From: CAYPIE01 sp964410665
GTDB taxonomy: Bacteria > Planctomycetota > Planctomycetia > Gemmatales > Gemmataceae
Assembly: GCA_964410665.1 (NCBI GenBank)
Contig: CAYPIE010000177.1
Coordinates: 1 to 6,246, forward strand
Direction of reading: 5' to 3'
Length of the DNA: 6,246 nucleotides
Shown here: positions 1-5,976 of the stretch, piece after piece
Layout of the letters: every line of letters begins with the position of its first letter
Position numbering within the stretch: position 1 is the first letter of the stretch
The notes under the pieces: model-generated
What the model saw: only the letters and a program-made list of their open reading frames with translations
Databases searched by the model: none
Told to the model about the DNA's origin: nothing
Made by a program: the position numbers and the translations under genes

Positions 1-9
1 GTCGCAAGA

Positions 10-45
10 GCCTCCGAAAGGCGAGCCCCGGACGTCAGTCCGGGG
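10..45. terminator. GC-rich hairpin pair downstream of bfr (possible terminator or dispersed intergenic element)
   Basis: A perfect 8 bp stem (CCCCGGAC at 26-33, GTCCGGGG at 38-45) closes a GTCA tetraloop. A smaller 4 bp stem (GCCT at 10-13, AGGC at 19-22, loop CCGAA) lies just beside it. Both are downstream of bfr in its direction of transcription, so they could end or stabilise that transcript. There is no run of T after the stem on either strand, which argues against a classic intrinsic terminator. A dispersed REP-like intergenic hairpin is an equally good reading. Confidence 0.4.
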
Positions 46-56
46 GTTCCCCGCAC

Positions 57-182
57 CGCAATCGCTTCTGCCTCTTTCCCCGCAGCGCAATCGCCTCTGC
101 CGCTTCGCAGCGCAATCGCCTCTGCCGCTTCTGATCGCAACCGCCTCTGCCTCTTCGGCACCGCAACCGCCTCTACCTCTTC
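57..182. repeat. Degenerate tandem minisatellite, about 25 bp period, five units
   Basis: Five units begin at 57, 86, 111, 136 and 162, giving spacings of 29, 25, 25 and 26 bp. Each begins CGCAA(T/C)CGC(C/T)TCTRCC and runs on into a CTTC-type end; short 4-5 nt linkers such as GCAG, TGAT and GGCA separate the units. The units at 86-106 and 111-131 are identical over 21 nt. The period is mostly not a multiple of three and no ORF spans the array, so it is best read as non-coding. On the minus strand it is a purine-rich tract just downstream of bfr. Function is unknown; slippage makes it a likely site of length variation between strains. Confidence 0.8.
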
Positions 183-185
183 CGC

Positions 186-222
186 AACTGCTTGGCAATT
201 CGCAGCGAACTGCTTGGTCAAT
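186..222. repeat. Short direct repeat spanning the bfr stop codon
   Basis: AACTGCTTGG followed by CAAT occurs at 186-199 and again at 208-222, where one extra T is inserted (AACTGCTTGG-T-CAAT). The offset is 22-23 bp. The right copy contains the bfr stop codon (218-220, TGA on the minus strand), so a small duplication has involved the very 3' end of the gene. It joins the minisatellite on its left. Confidence 0.6.
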
Positions 223-715
223 CTTCCTCGCCTTCTTCCTCTTCGGCGCTGCCGATTTGGGTCTGCAGGTAGTTTTGCAGCCCCACCTTCTCGATCAGCT
301 CGAGCTGGGTTTCCAGCCAGTCAATGTGCTCTTCGGACTCGACCAAGATCGGCTCGACCAGGTCGCGGCTGCCATTGTCCTTGAGCCGGGTGCACAGTTC
401 GATCAGCTGGTTATACAAGGCAGCGCCGCGGGTCTCCAGCTGCAGGTCGTACTGGAACTGCTCGGGTACCGTGGTGCCGACGCGGATCACGTCATAGCGG
501 GCGATTTCGGGGACGCCCTCGAGGAACAGGATGCGGTCGATCAGCTTCTCCGCGTGGCGCATCTCGCCCATCGACTCTTCGTAATGCTTGTTGCCAAGGC
601 GCATGAGCCCCCAGTTCTGGCACATCTTGGCCTGGCAGAAGTACTGGTTGATGGCGGTGAGCTCAATGGTCAGGGCCTGGTTCAGGCCGTCAATAATCTC
701 GTCGTTGCCCTTCAT
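218..715 (-). CDS. bfr: Bacterioferritin (haem-binding ferritin-like iron storage protein)
   Basis: Predicted 165-residue bacterioferritin, normally a cytoplasmic 24-subunit shell that oxidises Fe(II) and stores it as a ferric mineral, with haem bound between subunit pairs. It aligns without gaps to E. coli Bfr as I recall that sequence, from the MKG start to GLQNYLQ at 145-151. The haem ligand Met52 and ferroxidase ligands Glu18, Glu51, His54, Glu94 and His130 are present. The position of the sixth ligand, Glu127, is Ser here (residues 126-130 read E-S-E-E-H). His46 and Asp50 of the E. coli inner iron site are Glu and Gly. The protein ends in an acidic tail (SAEEEEGEED) about seven residues longer than E. 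coli Bfr. The start is set by AGGAG at 721-725, 5 nt upstream of ATG; a longer in-frame ORF to 874 only reads back through the sulfatase gene. It lies 25 bp after the sulfatase stop, so co-transcription is possible. Family assignment is firm; full ferroxidase activity is not assured. Confidence 0.95.
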   Translation of the reverse strand: MKGNDEIIDGLNQALTIELTAINQYFCQAKMCQNWGLMRLGNKHYEESMGEMRHAEKLIDRILFLEGVPEIARYDVIRVGTTVPEQFQYDLQLETRGAALYNQLIELCTRLKDNGSRDLVEPILVESEEHIDWLETQLELIEKVGLQNYLQTQIGSAEEEEGEED

Positions 716-720
716 GGGGA

Positions 721-725
721 CTCCT
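721..725 (-). promoter_or_regulatory. Ribosome binding site of bfr
   Basis: AGGAG on the minus strand, 5 nt before the ATG at 715. It lies inside the 25 bp gap after the upstream sulfatase stop and fixes the bfr start against the longer in-frame alternative. Confidence 0.75.
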
Positions 726-740
726 ATAAGGATGGAAGGA

Positions 741-2120
741 TTAGCGCCGAAGCCGGGCGTTGGGGTTGGCGCGGGGCATCTGAGCACCCACCGCCTTCCG
801 CCAGTTCGCCAAACGTTGTTGTAGTTCGGCCACCCGTTCAGGCATCTCGGCGGCAAGGTTCGTGTTCTCGCCAAGGTCTTCGGCGAGATGATACAGCTCC
901 CGGCGGTTGTCCTCGTAAAACTCGATCAACTTCCAGTCCCCCGCGCGGATGGCTCCGTACGGCGTGGCCCCACCCGGATGGTAGTGGGGGTAATGCCAGT
1001 ATAGGGCCGAGCGCTCGAGAGACGCCTTAGGATTCTTAAGCACCGACATAAGGTTGATGCCATCGACGGGGGTCTTTGCCGGTAAAGAATCCTGCGTCTT
1101 GGTCACGGCCAGGATGGTGGGTAGGAAGTCCATCGAAATAATTGGTTCAGCACACACTGAATTCGGTGGCACGACGCCCGGCCAGCGGATGATAGCGGGT
1201 ACGCGAACGCCCCCTTCGTAATTGGAGCCCTTGCCGGCCCGCAGCGGGGCGTTGTTGGTAACCTTGCGGAGCTTCAGGCCGCCGTTGTCCGAGGTAAAGA
1301 TGACTATCGTCTGTTTGCTTAACTGGTGTTGTTCCAGGGCCGCCATGATCTTGCCCACGGCTTGGTCCAATGACTCGATCATGCCGGCGTAGGTCGGGTT
1401 CTGGTGTCGCAAGCTGGGCTGAGTCAGTTCCTGATACTTTGACCGCAACTCGGGTTTGGTCTGCAACGGCGTGTGTACCGCATAAGTCGGCAGATACAGG
1501 AAGAACGGCTCATCGCGGTGCGTGGCAATGAACTTCGCGGCCTCCGCGCCCAGGCGATCGGTGAGGTTCTCGCCCTTGGGGCCATCCTCGAGCGAAGGGA
1601 TGCGGTAGGGGCTGAAGTAGCTGGGCGGCTGGCCGCGGTGGTAGCCGCCGAGGTTGAGGTCAAAGCCGTGGGCATCGGGCCAGCCCTCTTCCTTATTGCC
1701 CAGGTGCCACTTGCCCATGTGCGCGGTGGCGTAGCCGGCCTTCTTGAGGCATTCGGCCAGCGTGGTCTCCTCACGCGGCAAATATTCGGTCCACGCCGGC
1801 GGCAACAGCTTGGCCCGGGGCCGCTTGTGTCCGTGGATCCAGTCGGTGAGGTGCAGCCGGGCTGGGTACTTGCCGGTCAACACGGCCGCCCGCGTCGGCG
1901 AGCAGACGGTGCACGCGGCATAAGCCTGCGTGAAGCGCATGCCGTCGCGGGCCAGCTCATCAATATTCGGAGTTTGGTACAGGTCGCTGCCCTGACAGCC
2001 CAGGTCGGTCCAGCCCAGGTCATCTACCAGGATCAAGATCACATTGGGCCGCTCATCGGCCGCGCGGGTTGGAATTGCTGCGACCAGTAGGCCGGCCAGC
2101 AAGAGCAGGAGGTGGCGCAT
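741..2120 (-). CDS. Secreted formylglycine-dependent sulfatase (arylsulfatase A-like, S1 family)
   Basis: Predicted 459-residue type I sulfatase, hydrolysing a sulfate ester outside the cytoplasm. An N-terminal signal peptide is clear: hydrophobic MRHLLLLLAGLLVAAIPTRA, with likely cleavage near residues 20-21. The sulfatase fold follows: metal ligands Asp33-Asp34 in LVDDLG; C-S-P-T-R at 73-77, in which Cys73 is converted to formylglycine; Lys84; Lys137 and His139 in MGKWHLG; His216 in VHTP; Asp278-Asn279 in SDNGG; Lys297 in GKGSNYEGG. A small C-terminal subdomain (IRAGDWKLIEF, then RRELYHLAED) is the usual S1 ending. Length is typical, with no truncation. The start at 2120 is chosen because AAGGA (2130-2134) sits 9 nt upstream; the in-frame ATG at 2129 would abut that motif. 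The substrate cannot be read from sequence: similar proteins are often auto-annotated as arylsulfatase or N-acetylgalactosamine-6-sulfatase. It needs a formylglycine-generating enzyme from elsewhere. It is followed closely by bfr and is divergent from the aminotransferase. Confidence 0.95.
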   Translation of the reverse strand: MRHLLLLLAGLLVAAIPTRAADERPNVILILVDDLGWTDLGCQGSDLYQTPNIDELARDGMRFTQAYAACTVCSPTRAAVLTGKYPARLHLTDWIHGHKRPRAKLLPPAWTEYLPREETTLAECLKKAGYATAHMGKWHLGNKEEGWPDAHGFDLNLGGYHRGQPPSYFSPYRIPSLEDGPKGENLTDRLGAEAAKFIATHRDEPFFLYLPTYAVHTPLQTKPELRSKYQELTQPSLRHQNPTYAGMIESLDQAVGKIMAALEQHQLSKQTIVIFTSDNGGLKLRKVTNNAPLRAGKGSNYEGGVRVPAIIRWPGVVPPNSVCAEPIISMDFLPTILAVTKTQDSLPAKTPVDGINLMSVLKNPKASLERSALYWHYPHYHPGGATPYGAIRAGDWKLIEFYEDNRRELYHLAEDLGENTNLAAEMPERVAELQQRLANWRKAVGAQMPRANPNARLRR

Positions 2121-2129
2121 AAGCAACAT

Positions 2130-2134
2130 TCCTT
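2130..2134 (-). promoter_or_regulatory. Ribosome binding site deciding the sulfatase start
   Basis: AAGGA on the minus strand. It is 9 nt from ATG at 2120 but immediately adjacent to the alternative in-frame ATG at 2129, so it favours the shorter product that begins directly with the signal peptide. Confidence 0.6.
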
Positions 2135-2146
2135 GGTCCGAGTCGT

Positions 2147-2159
2147 GATGGCAGCCATC
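2147..2159. promoter_or_regulatory. 13 bp palindrome upstream of the sulfatase (possible operator)
   Basis: GATGGC-A-GCCATC is a perfect dyad with a single central base, lying 27-39 bp upstream of the sulfatase start at 2120. Position and symmetry suit a repressor or activator site in the sulfatase promoter or leader. No regulator gene is in the window and only one copy is seen. Confidence 0.3.
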
Positions 2160-2162
2160 GTA

Positions 2163-2202
2163 ATCGACCGGATCGGGCCTGGCCAGCCCGGGCCGGGTCG
2201 AT
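2163..2202. promoter_or_regulatory. Nested inverted repeat in the divergent promoter region
   Basis: An outer 7 bp arm (ATCGACC at 2163-2169, GGTCGAT at 2196-2202) encloses an inner 5 bp stem (CGGGC at 2174-2178, GCCCG at 2186-2190) around the loop CTGGCCA. It lies midway between the divergent sulfatase and aminotransferase genes and ends just before the predicted -35 of the latter, so it could be a shared operator. High GC makes chance dyads common, so this is tentative. Confidence 0.3.
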
Positions 2203-2203
2203 C

Positions 2204-2232
2204 TTGACGGTTCGCAGGGGGGTGCGTAGAGT
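2204..2232 (+). promoter_or_regulatory. Sigma70-type promoter for the aminotransferase
   Basis: TTGACG at 2204-2209 (5 of 6 to consensus) and TAGAGT at 2227-2232 (4 of 6), separated by exactly 17 bp. This would start transcription near 2239 and give a leader of about 33 nt before the ATG at 2272. It is the best promoter-like signal I found in the window. Confidence 0.5.
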
Positions 2233-2258
2233 GCCGCCAATTTCCAGCATCCCACCGT

Positions 2259-2263
2259 AGGAG
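2259..2263 (+). promoter_or_regulatory. Ribosome binding site of the aminotransferase
   Basis: AGGAG, 8 nt upstream of ATG 2272. It has good spacing and supports this start. Confidence 0.75.
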
Positions 2264-2271
2264 TCCGGTGC

Positions 2272-3426
2272 ATGTCGGCGGCTTCTTTCCCACCGATCCC
2301 GTTGTGTGATTTACGTTCGCAGTACCAGCAACTGCGGCCCGAACTGTTGGCTGCGGTCGCCCGCGTGCTCGATTCGGGCCAAGTGGTGCTGGGGCCGGAG
2401 GTTGAACAATTCGAGGCCGCCGTGGCCGCGTCGATCGGCGTGCCCCATGCGGTCGGCTGTGCATCGGGCTCGGATGCCCTGTCGCTGGCCCTGGCCGCTT
2501 TAGAGATCGGGCCCGGAGACGAAGTGATCGTCCCGCCGTTCACCTTTTACGCCACCGCGGGAGCGGTGATCCGCTGCGGAGCGACACCGGTTTTTGCCGA
2601 CATTGACCCGGTCAGTTACAACATCGACCCTGAACGGGTGGCCCAGGCGATTACGCCGCGGACCAAGGCGATCATGCCGGTGCACTTGTACGGGCAGCTT
2701 GCCGATATGCAGGCGTTGCAAGCGCTGGCCGCGCGGCACCATCTCCCGCTCATCGAGGATGCTGCCCAGGCCATCGGCGCTGACTATCAGGGCCGCCAGG
2801 CCGGCCAGTTCGGCGTGCTCGCTTGCTTCAGTTTTTATCCGAGTAAGAACCTGGCCACTTACGGCGACGCAGGCCTTGTCACCACCAGCGATCCTGATTT
2901 GGCCCGCCGGCTCAAGGCCTTACGTGTCCACGGCATGGAAGTCCGCTACCAGCACCGCTATCGGGGTTGGAACGCTCGCATTGATCCGCTGCATGCGGCG
3001 ATGCTGAGCGTCAAGCTGCCGCACCTACCCGAGTGGCTTGCGGGCCGGCAAGCCGCGGCCAAGCGCTATGATGCTCTGATCCAGTCTGCGGGATTGGATG
3101 GTTTGCTGACCCGGCCGGTGACCTTGCCGGGCTACCGTCACGTGTTTAACCAGTATCAGCTCCGCGTCGCTGGAGGTCAGCGCGACGCCCTGATGCAACA
3201 TCTCAAGTCGCAACAGATCGGCTGCGAGATCTATTACCCGATCCCGATCCACCGACAGGAAAGTATGCAGCATCTCGACTACCGCCAGGGCGATTTTCCG
3301 GTCAGCGAAGCCGCCTCTGAAGAAGTGTTGGCGTTGCCGATGTTTCCCGAGATCAGCGAAGCCCAGCAAACCCGCGTCGTCGATACCATCGCCAGCTTCA
3401 CCCAGCAGCAACGTCGCGCGGCTTAA
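2272..3426 (+). CDS. DegT/DnrJ/EryC1/StrS-family PLP-dependent sugar aminotransferase
   Basis: Predicted 384-residue cytoplasmic aminotransferase of the family that aminates nucleotide-linked keto-sugars (fold type I, PLP). These enzymes make amino sugars for surface polysaccharides, O-antigens or glycosylated products. Visible landmarks: GPEVEQFE at 41-48; the PLP-phosphate-binding GSDAL at 66-70; VPPFTFYATA at 88-97; the PLP-ring Asp163 in EDAAQAIGA; catalytic Lys192 in SFYPSKNL, followed by GDAG at 198-201; the substrate-site block GWNARIDPLHAA at 232-243, where many relatives have LQAA; and YYPIPIHRQ at 321-329. Length is normal for the family. The start is supported by AGGAG 8 nt upstream and a promoter-like pair further up. 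The keto-sugar and its position (C3 or C4) cannot be told; relatives include QdtB/FdtB-like and WbpE-like enzymes. No sugar dehydrogenase, dehydratase or glycosyltransferase lies beside it here, so the pathway is unknown. It is divergent from the first sulfatase and convergent with the second. Confidence 0.94.
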   Translation: MSAASFPPIPLCDLRSQYQQLRPELLAAVARVLDSGQVVLGPEVEQFEAAVAASIGVPHAVGCASGSDALSLALAALEIGPGDEVIVPPFTFYATAGAVIRCGATPVFADIDPVSYNIDPERVAQAITPRTKAIMPVHLYGQLADMQALQALAARHHLPLIEDAAQAIGADYQGRQAGQFGVLACFSFYPSKNLATYGDAGLVTTSDPDLARRLKALRVHGMEVRYQHRYRGWNARIDPLHAAMLSVKLPHLPEWLAGRQAAAKRYDALIQSAGLDGLLTRPVTLPGYRHVFNQYQLRVAGGQRDALMQHLKSQQIGCEIYYPIPIHRQESMQHLDYRQGDFPVSEAASEEVLALPMFPEISEAQQTRVVDTIASFTQQQRRAA

Positions 3427-3469
3427 CGGAACGATCGCTTATACAAAAAACGGATGGCAATACGGAAAC

Positions 3470-3507
3470 GCACGAACCGCAGTTTGTCGATGTTCTACGG
3501 TTGGTGC
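3470..3507. terminator. Imperfect hairpin between convergent genes (possible terminator)
   Basis: The arms GCACGAACCG (3470-3479) and CGGTTGGTGC (3498-3507) pair at 9 of 10 positions around an 18 nt loop. They lie in the 114 bp gap between the converging aminotransferase and second sulfatase, where a bidirectional terminator would be expected. No U-run follows directly. On the minus strand a T6 tract (A6 at 3445-3450) occurs about 20 nt beyond the stem, which is too far for a classic intrinsic terminator. Confidence 0.35.
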
Positions 3508-3540
3508 GTCTTCTTGGTCAGATCGAAGCCACGTAAAGTC

Positions 3541-5976
3541 TCATTTCCCCCCTTTGATGCTGATGGTCACCTTGTCCACGTGTCCGGTGAACTCGGACTC
3601 TGTGGAGGTTTTGAAGATCTCATCAGCAACCTGGGTCGAGTCATCCTGTCCCACGTCGGCAGTCTCATCAGCGGAAAAGACTGAGGGCTCTGTTCTTTTC
3701 ACCCGGCCCTCTGCTACTTTCTTGCCGTTGATGAACAAGGTGGCGGTGCCTCCCCTTCCGGTGCCTCCTCCGTCGTAATCGAATGTCAGCTTGATCTTCG
3801 CCTTGCCCGCCTTGATCGCCTCGGGCGAGTCGATGGTGTACTTCTCGAGGCCGAACCAGTTGTACGTGTAGCTCGGCTTGCCGTTGTTCATGTAGAGCGC
3901 CCACCCGCCGAATTTGCCTCCCTGGCACAGAATGACGCCTTTGTCTTTCCCTTTCAGTGCAACATCGGCCACGATCGTTTTCGACGTGTTCTTCACGTTC
4001 AGGAAGGTGTTTTCGAGGATTCCCGTCATCCCGTGGGCGAGGGTCAAGGTTTTTCGGTCTCCCAGCAGATCCGGGCGCCCGGCGAGGGCGGCATTGAAGC
4101 GCTCGTAGAGGCGGTCATCCAGCGGGAAGACATTGTTCGCGATGGCCTCGGTTTTGAATACTGCCTGTAGTTCCTTCAGCTTCTCCGGATCCTGTTTTGC
4201 GAGATTTTTAGTCAAACTGAAGTCCTTCTCAATGTTGTAGAGCTCCCAGACATCCTCCTTTAGCTTACACAACGGTTTGCCCTGCCAGGGAATCTGGTGG
4301 ACGACGCGGGCCAGCCAACCGTTGTGGTAGATCGCGCGGTTGCCGAACATTTCAAAATACTGTGTAGTGTGGCGATCCGGTGCGTTCTTGTCCTTCGCGG
4401 CGTACAGCATGCTCACACCGTCGAGTGGCTTCTGCCTGACTCCATTGACGGATGTTGGTTGGGGGATCTTTGTAGCTTCCAGCACGGTGGCGGCAACGTC
4501 ATTGACGTGATGCCACTGGCTGCGGATCTCGCCCTTCGCCTCGAACCCCTTGGGCCAGTGCATGACCATGCCGTTCCGCGTCCCCCCGAAATCGGCGGCC
4601 ATCTGCTTGGTCCACTTGAAAGGAGCATCCGTCGCCACGGCCCAACCTGCCGCCATATGGGGGAACGAATCCGGTCCGCCCCAGTCCTCAGCCCGCTTCA
4701 GCATGCTCTCGATGGTTTCTGCATCGAAAATGCCGTTCAAGTGAACCAGTTCGTTGAAGGTTCCTTCAAGGCCACCTTCGGCACTGCTGCCGTTATCGCC
4801 CATAATGTAGACGATGAGCGTGTCCTCAAGTTCGCCGATTTCGTCGATTGCGTCCACGAGCCGGCCGACTTCGACATCGGTATGCTCGGCAAATCCGGCG
4901 AACGTTTCTATCTGCAGCGCGAAGAGCTTCTTCTCATCATCGCTGAGAGCCTTCCACTCCTTAATGTCCTTGGGCATTGGTGCGAGCTTCGCATTCTCAG
5001 GAATGACCCCCATCTCTTTCTGACGTGCGAAGGTTTTCTCTCGCAGGGCCAGCCATCCGTCTTTGAACTTGCCCTTATATTTCTCGATCCACTTTTTCGG
5101 CGCGTGGTGCGGTGCGTGGGTCGCACCGGTCGCGTAGTAGATGAAGAAGGGTTTGTCGGGCGTCATGGCCTGCTGGAACTTCACCCAGTTGATCGCCTCG
5201 TTGGTCATGTCAGTGGTGAAGTGGTAGTCTTGGTTGTCTTTCTTCGGAACTCGGGTTACTCCGTCAAAAATGGTCGGCTCCCATTGATTCGTCTCCCCGC
5301 CGATGAAGCCGTAGAATTTGTCGAAACCGGAGTGCGTCGGCCAGCGGAAGTACGGGCCGGAAACGGAGACCTCCCAGGTCGGCGTCTCATGCCATTTCCC
5401 GAACGCTGCGGTGCTGTATCCGTTCTGGCGAAGTGTTTCCGCGAAGTACTTGGCATCATTGGGGCGCATCCCCAGGTTCCCAGGGAAGCCGGTTGCGACC
5501 TCCATGACGGAGCCGACGTTCACGTTGTGGTGGTTACGCCCCGACAGCAGGGAGGCTCTGGTGGGGGAGCAAAGCGCGGTGGTGTGGAACCGGTTAAAGC
5601 GGAGTCCGTTTTTGGCCAGCTTGCTGAAGGTCGGCGTTTCGATGGGCCCGCCGAAGGGCGCCGTTGCCCCAAATCCGATGTCATCGATCAGGACAACCAC
5701 CACGTTGGGCGCCCCTGTCGGGGGCTTGATCTCGAACGGCGGCGGAGCCTTGGCCTTGCGCGCATCCATTTCCGTGATGGGCTTGTGCTTCGGTGCCTGT
5801 ATCGGCAGCACAGAACGGTCAAGCTTGGTGGACTTGACCGCCTGCTTCGCGGACCTGTCCTGGGTGGGTTTGCCTTTGGCATAGGTAATCCGTGTCCAGG
5901 GAGTTGCAGTCAGCCAACCGCCCAGGGCACCGATGGCGAGGATGGAGAGGGTGAACAACGCCGTTCGCATTCTCAT
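3541..5976 (-). CDS. Large exported AtsD-like sulfatase with C-terminal beta-rich domain
   Basis: Predicted 811-residue formylglycine sulfatase, close in length and motif pattern to the mycobacterial AtsD/AtsA group (about 790 residues). An N-terminal hydrophobic segment (about residues 5-25) with possible cleavage after TYA (33) suggests export; there is no lipobox Cys. A Lys/Pro-rich linker (34-88) leads to the sulfatase domain: Asp98-Asp99 in LIDDIGFG; C-S-P-T-R at 136-140 with Cys136 as formylglycine precursor; NHHNVNVG at 148-155; Lys194 and His196 in FGKWHE; His287 in GATHAPH; Asp394-Asn395 in MGDNGSSAEGG; Lys457 in FKWTKQ. From about 640 a beta-rich, LamG-like C-terminal region contains GGKFGGWALY, FDYDGGGTGRGG and LFINGKKVAEG, also usual for this group. 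The start at 5976 is the first Met of MRMRTALF; 5970 is as good, since no clear ribosome site exists. Codons look more lysine-rich and less GC-rich than in its neighbours, by eye only. Substrate unknown; aryl or alkyl sulfate esters are possible. Confidence 0.94.
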   Translation of the reverse strand: MRMRTALFTLSILAIGALGGWLTATPWTRITYAKGKPTQDRSAKQAVKSTKLDRSVLPIQAPKHKPITEMDARKAKAPPPFEIKPPTGAPNVVVVLIDDIGFGATAPFGGPIETPTFSKLAKNGLRFNRFHTTALCSPTRASLLSGRNHHNVNVGSVMEVATGFPGNLGMRPNDAKYFAETLRQNGYSTAAFGKWHETPTWEVSVSGPYFRWPTHSGFDKFYGFIGGETNQWEPTIFDGVTRVPKKDNQDYHFTTDMTNEAINWVKFQQAMTPDKPFFIYYATGATHAPHHAPKKWIEKYKGKFKDGWLALREKTFARQKEMGVIPENAKLAPMPKDIKEWKALSDDEKKLFALQIETFAGFAEHTDVEVGRLVDAIDEIGELEDTLIVYIMGDNGSSAEGGLEGTFNELVHLNGIFDAETIESMLKRAEDWGGPDSFPHMAAGWAVATDAPFKWTKQMAADFGGTRNGMVMHWPKGFEAKGEIRSQWHHVNDVAATVLEATKIPQPTSVNGVRQKPLDGVSMLYAAKDKNAPDRHTTQYFEMFGNRAIYHNGWLARVVHQIPWQGKPLCKLKEDVWELYNIEKDFSLTKNLAKQDPEKLKELQAVFKTEAIANNVFPLDDRLYERFNAALAGRPDLLGDRKTLTLAHGMTGILENTFLNVKNTSKTIVADVALKGKDKGVILCQGGKFGGWALYMNNGKPSYTYNWFGLEKYTIDSPEAIKAGKAKIKLTFDYDGGGTGRGGTATLFINGKKVAEGRVKRTEPSVFSADETADVGQDDSTQVADEIFKTSTESEFTGHVDKVTISIKGGK

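Noticed and set aside
57..182. CRISPR array
   Set aside because: Linkers between units are only about 4-5 nt and similar to one another, so there are no spacers; no cas genes are present.
716..874. 53-residue N-terminal extension of bfr to 874
   Set aside because: It lies on the sulfatase coding sequence in another frame, while the ATG at 715 has a good ribosome site and matches the usual MKG start of Bfr.
257..1030. 257-residue plus-strand ORF antisense to bfr and the first sulfatase
   Set aside because: It crosses two well-supported minus-strand genes and the gap between them and has no recognisable motif; it is a shadow frame in GC-rich DNA.
2157..2185. Promoter for the first sulfatase (TGGCCA, 17 bp, TACGAT on the minus strand)
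   Set aside because: Each hexamer matches at only 4 of 6 positions and lies within palindromic GC-rich DNA; too weak to list as a feature.
2121..2543. N-terminal extension of the first sulfatase to 2543
   Set aside because: It would overlap the divergent aminotransferase and place the signal peptide internally.
3454..3684. 76-residue plus-strand ORF in the convergent gap
   Set aside because: Two thirds of it is antisense to the second sulfatase, and it has no ribosome site or recognisable motif.
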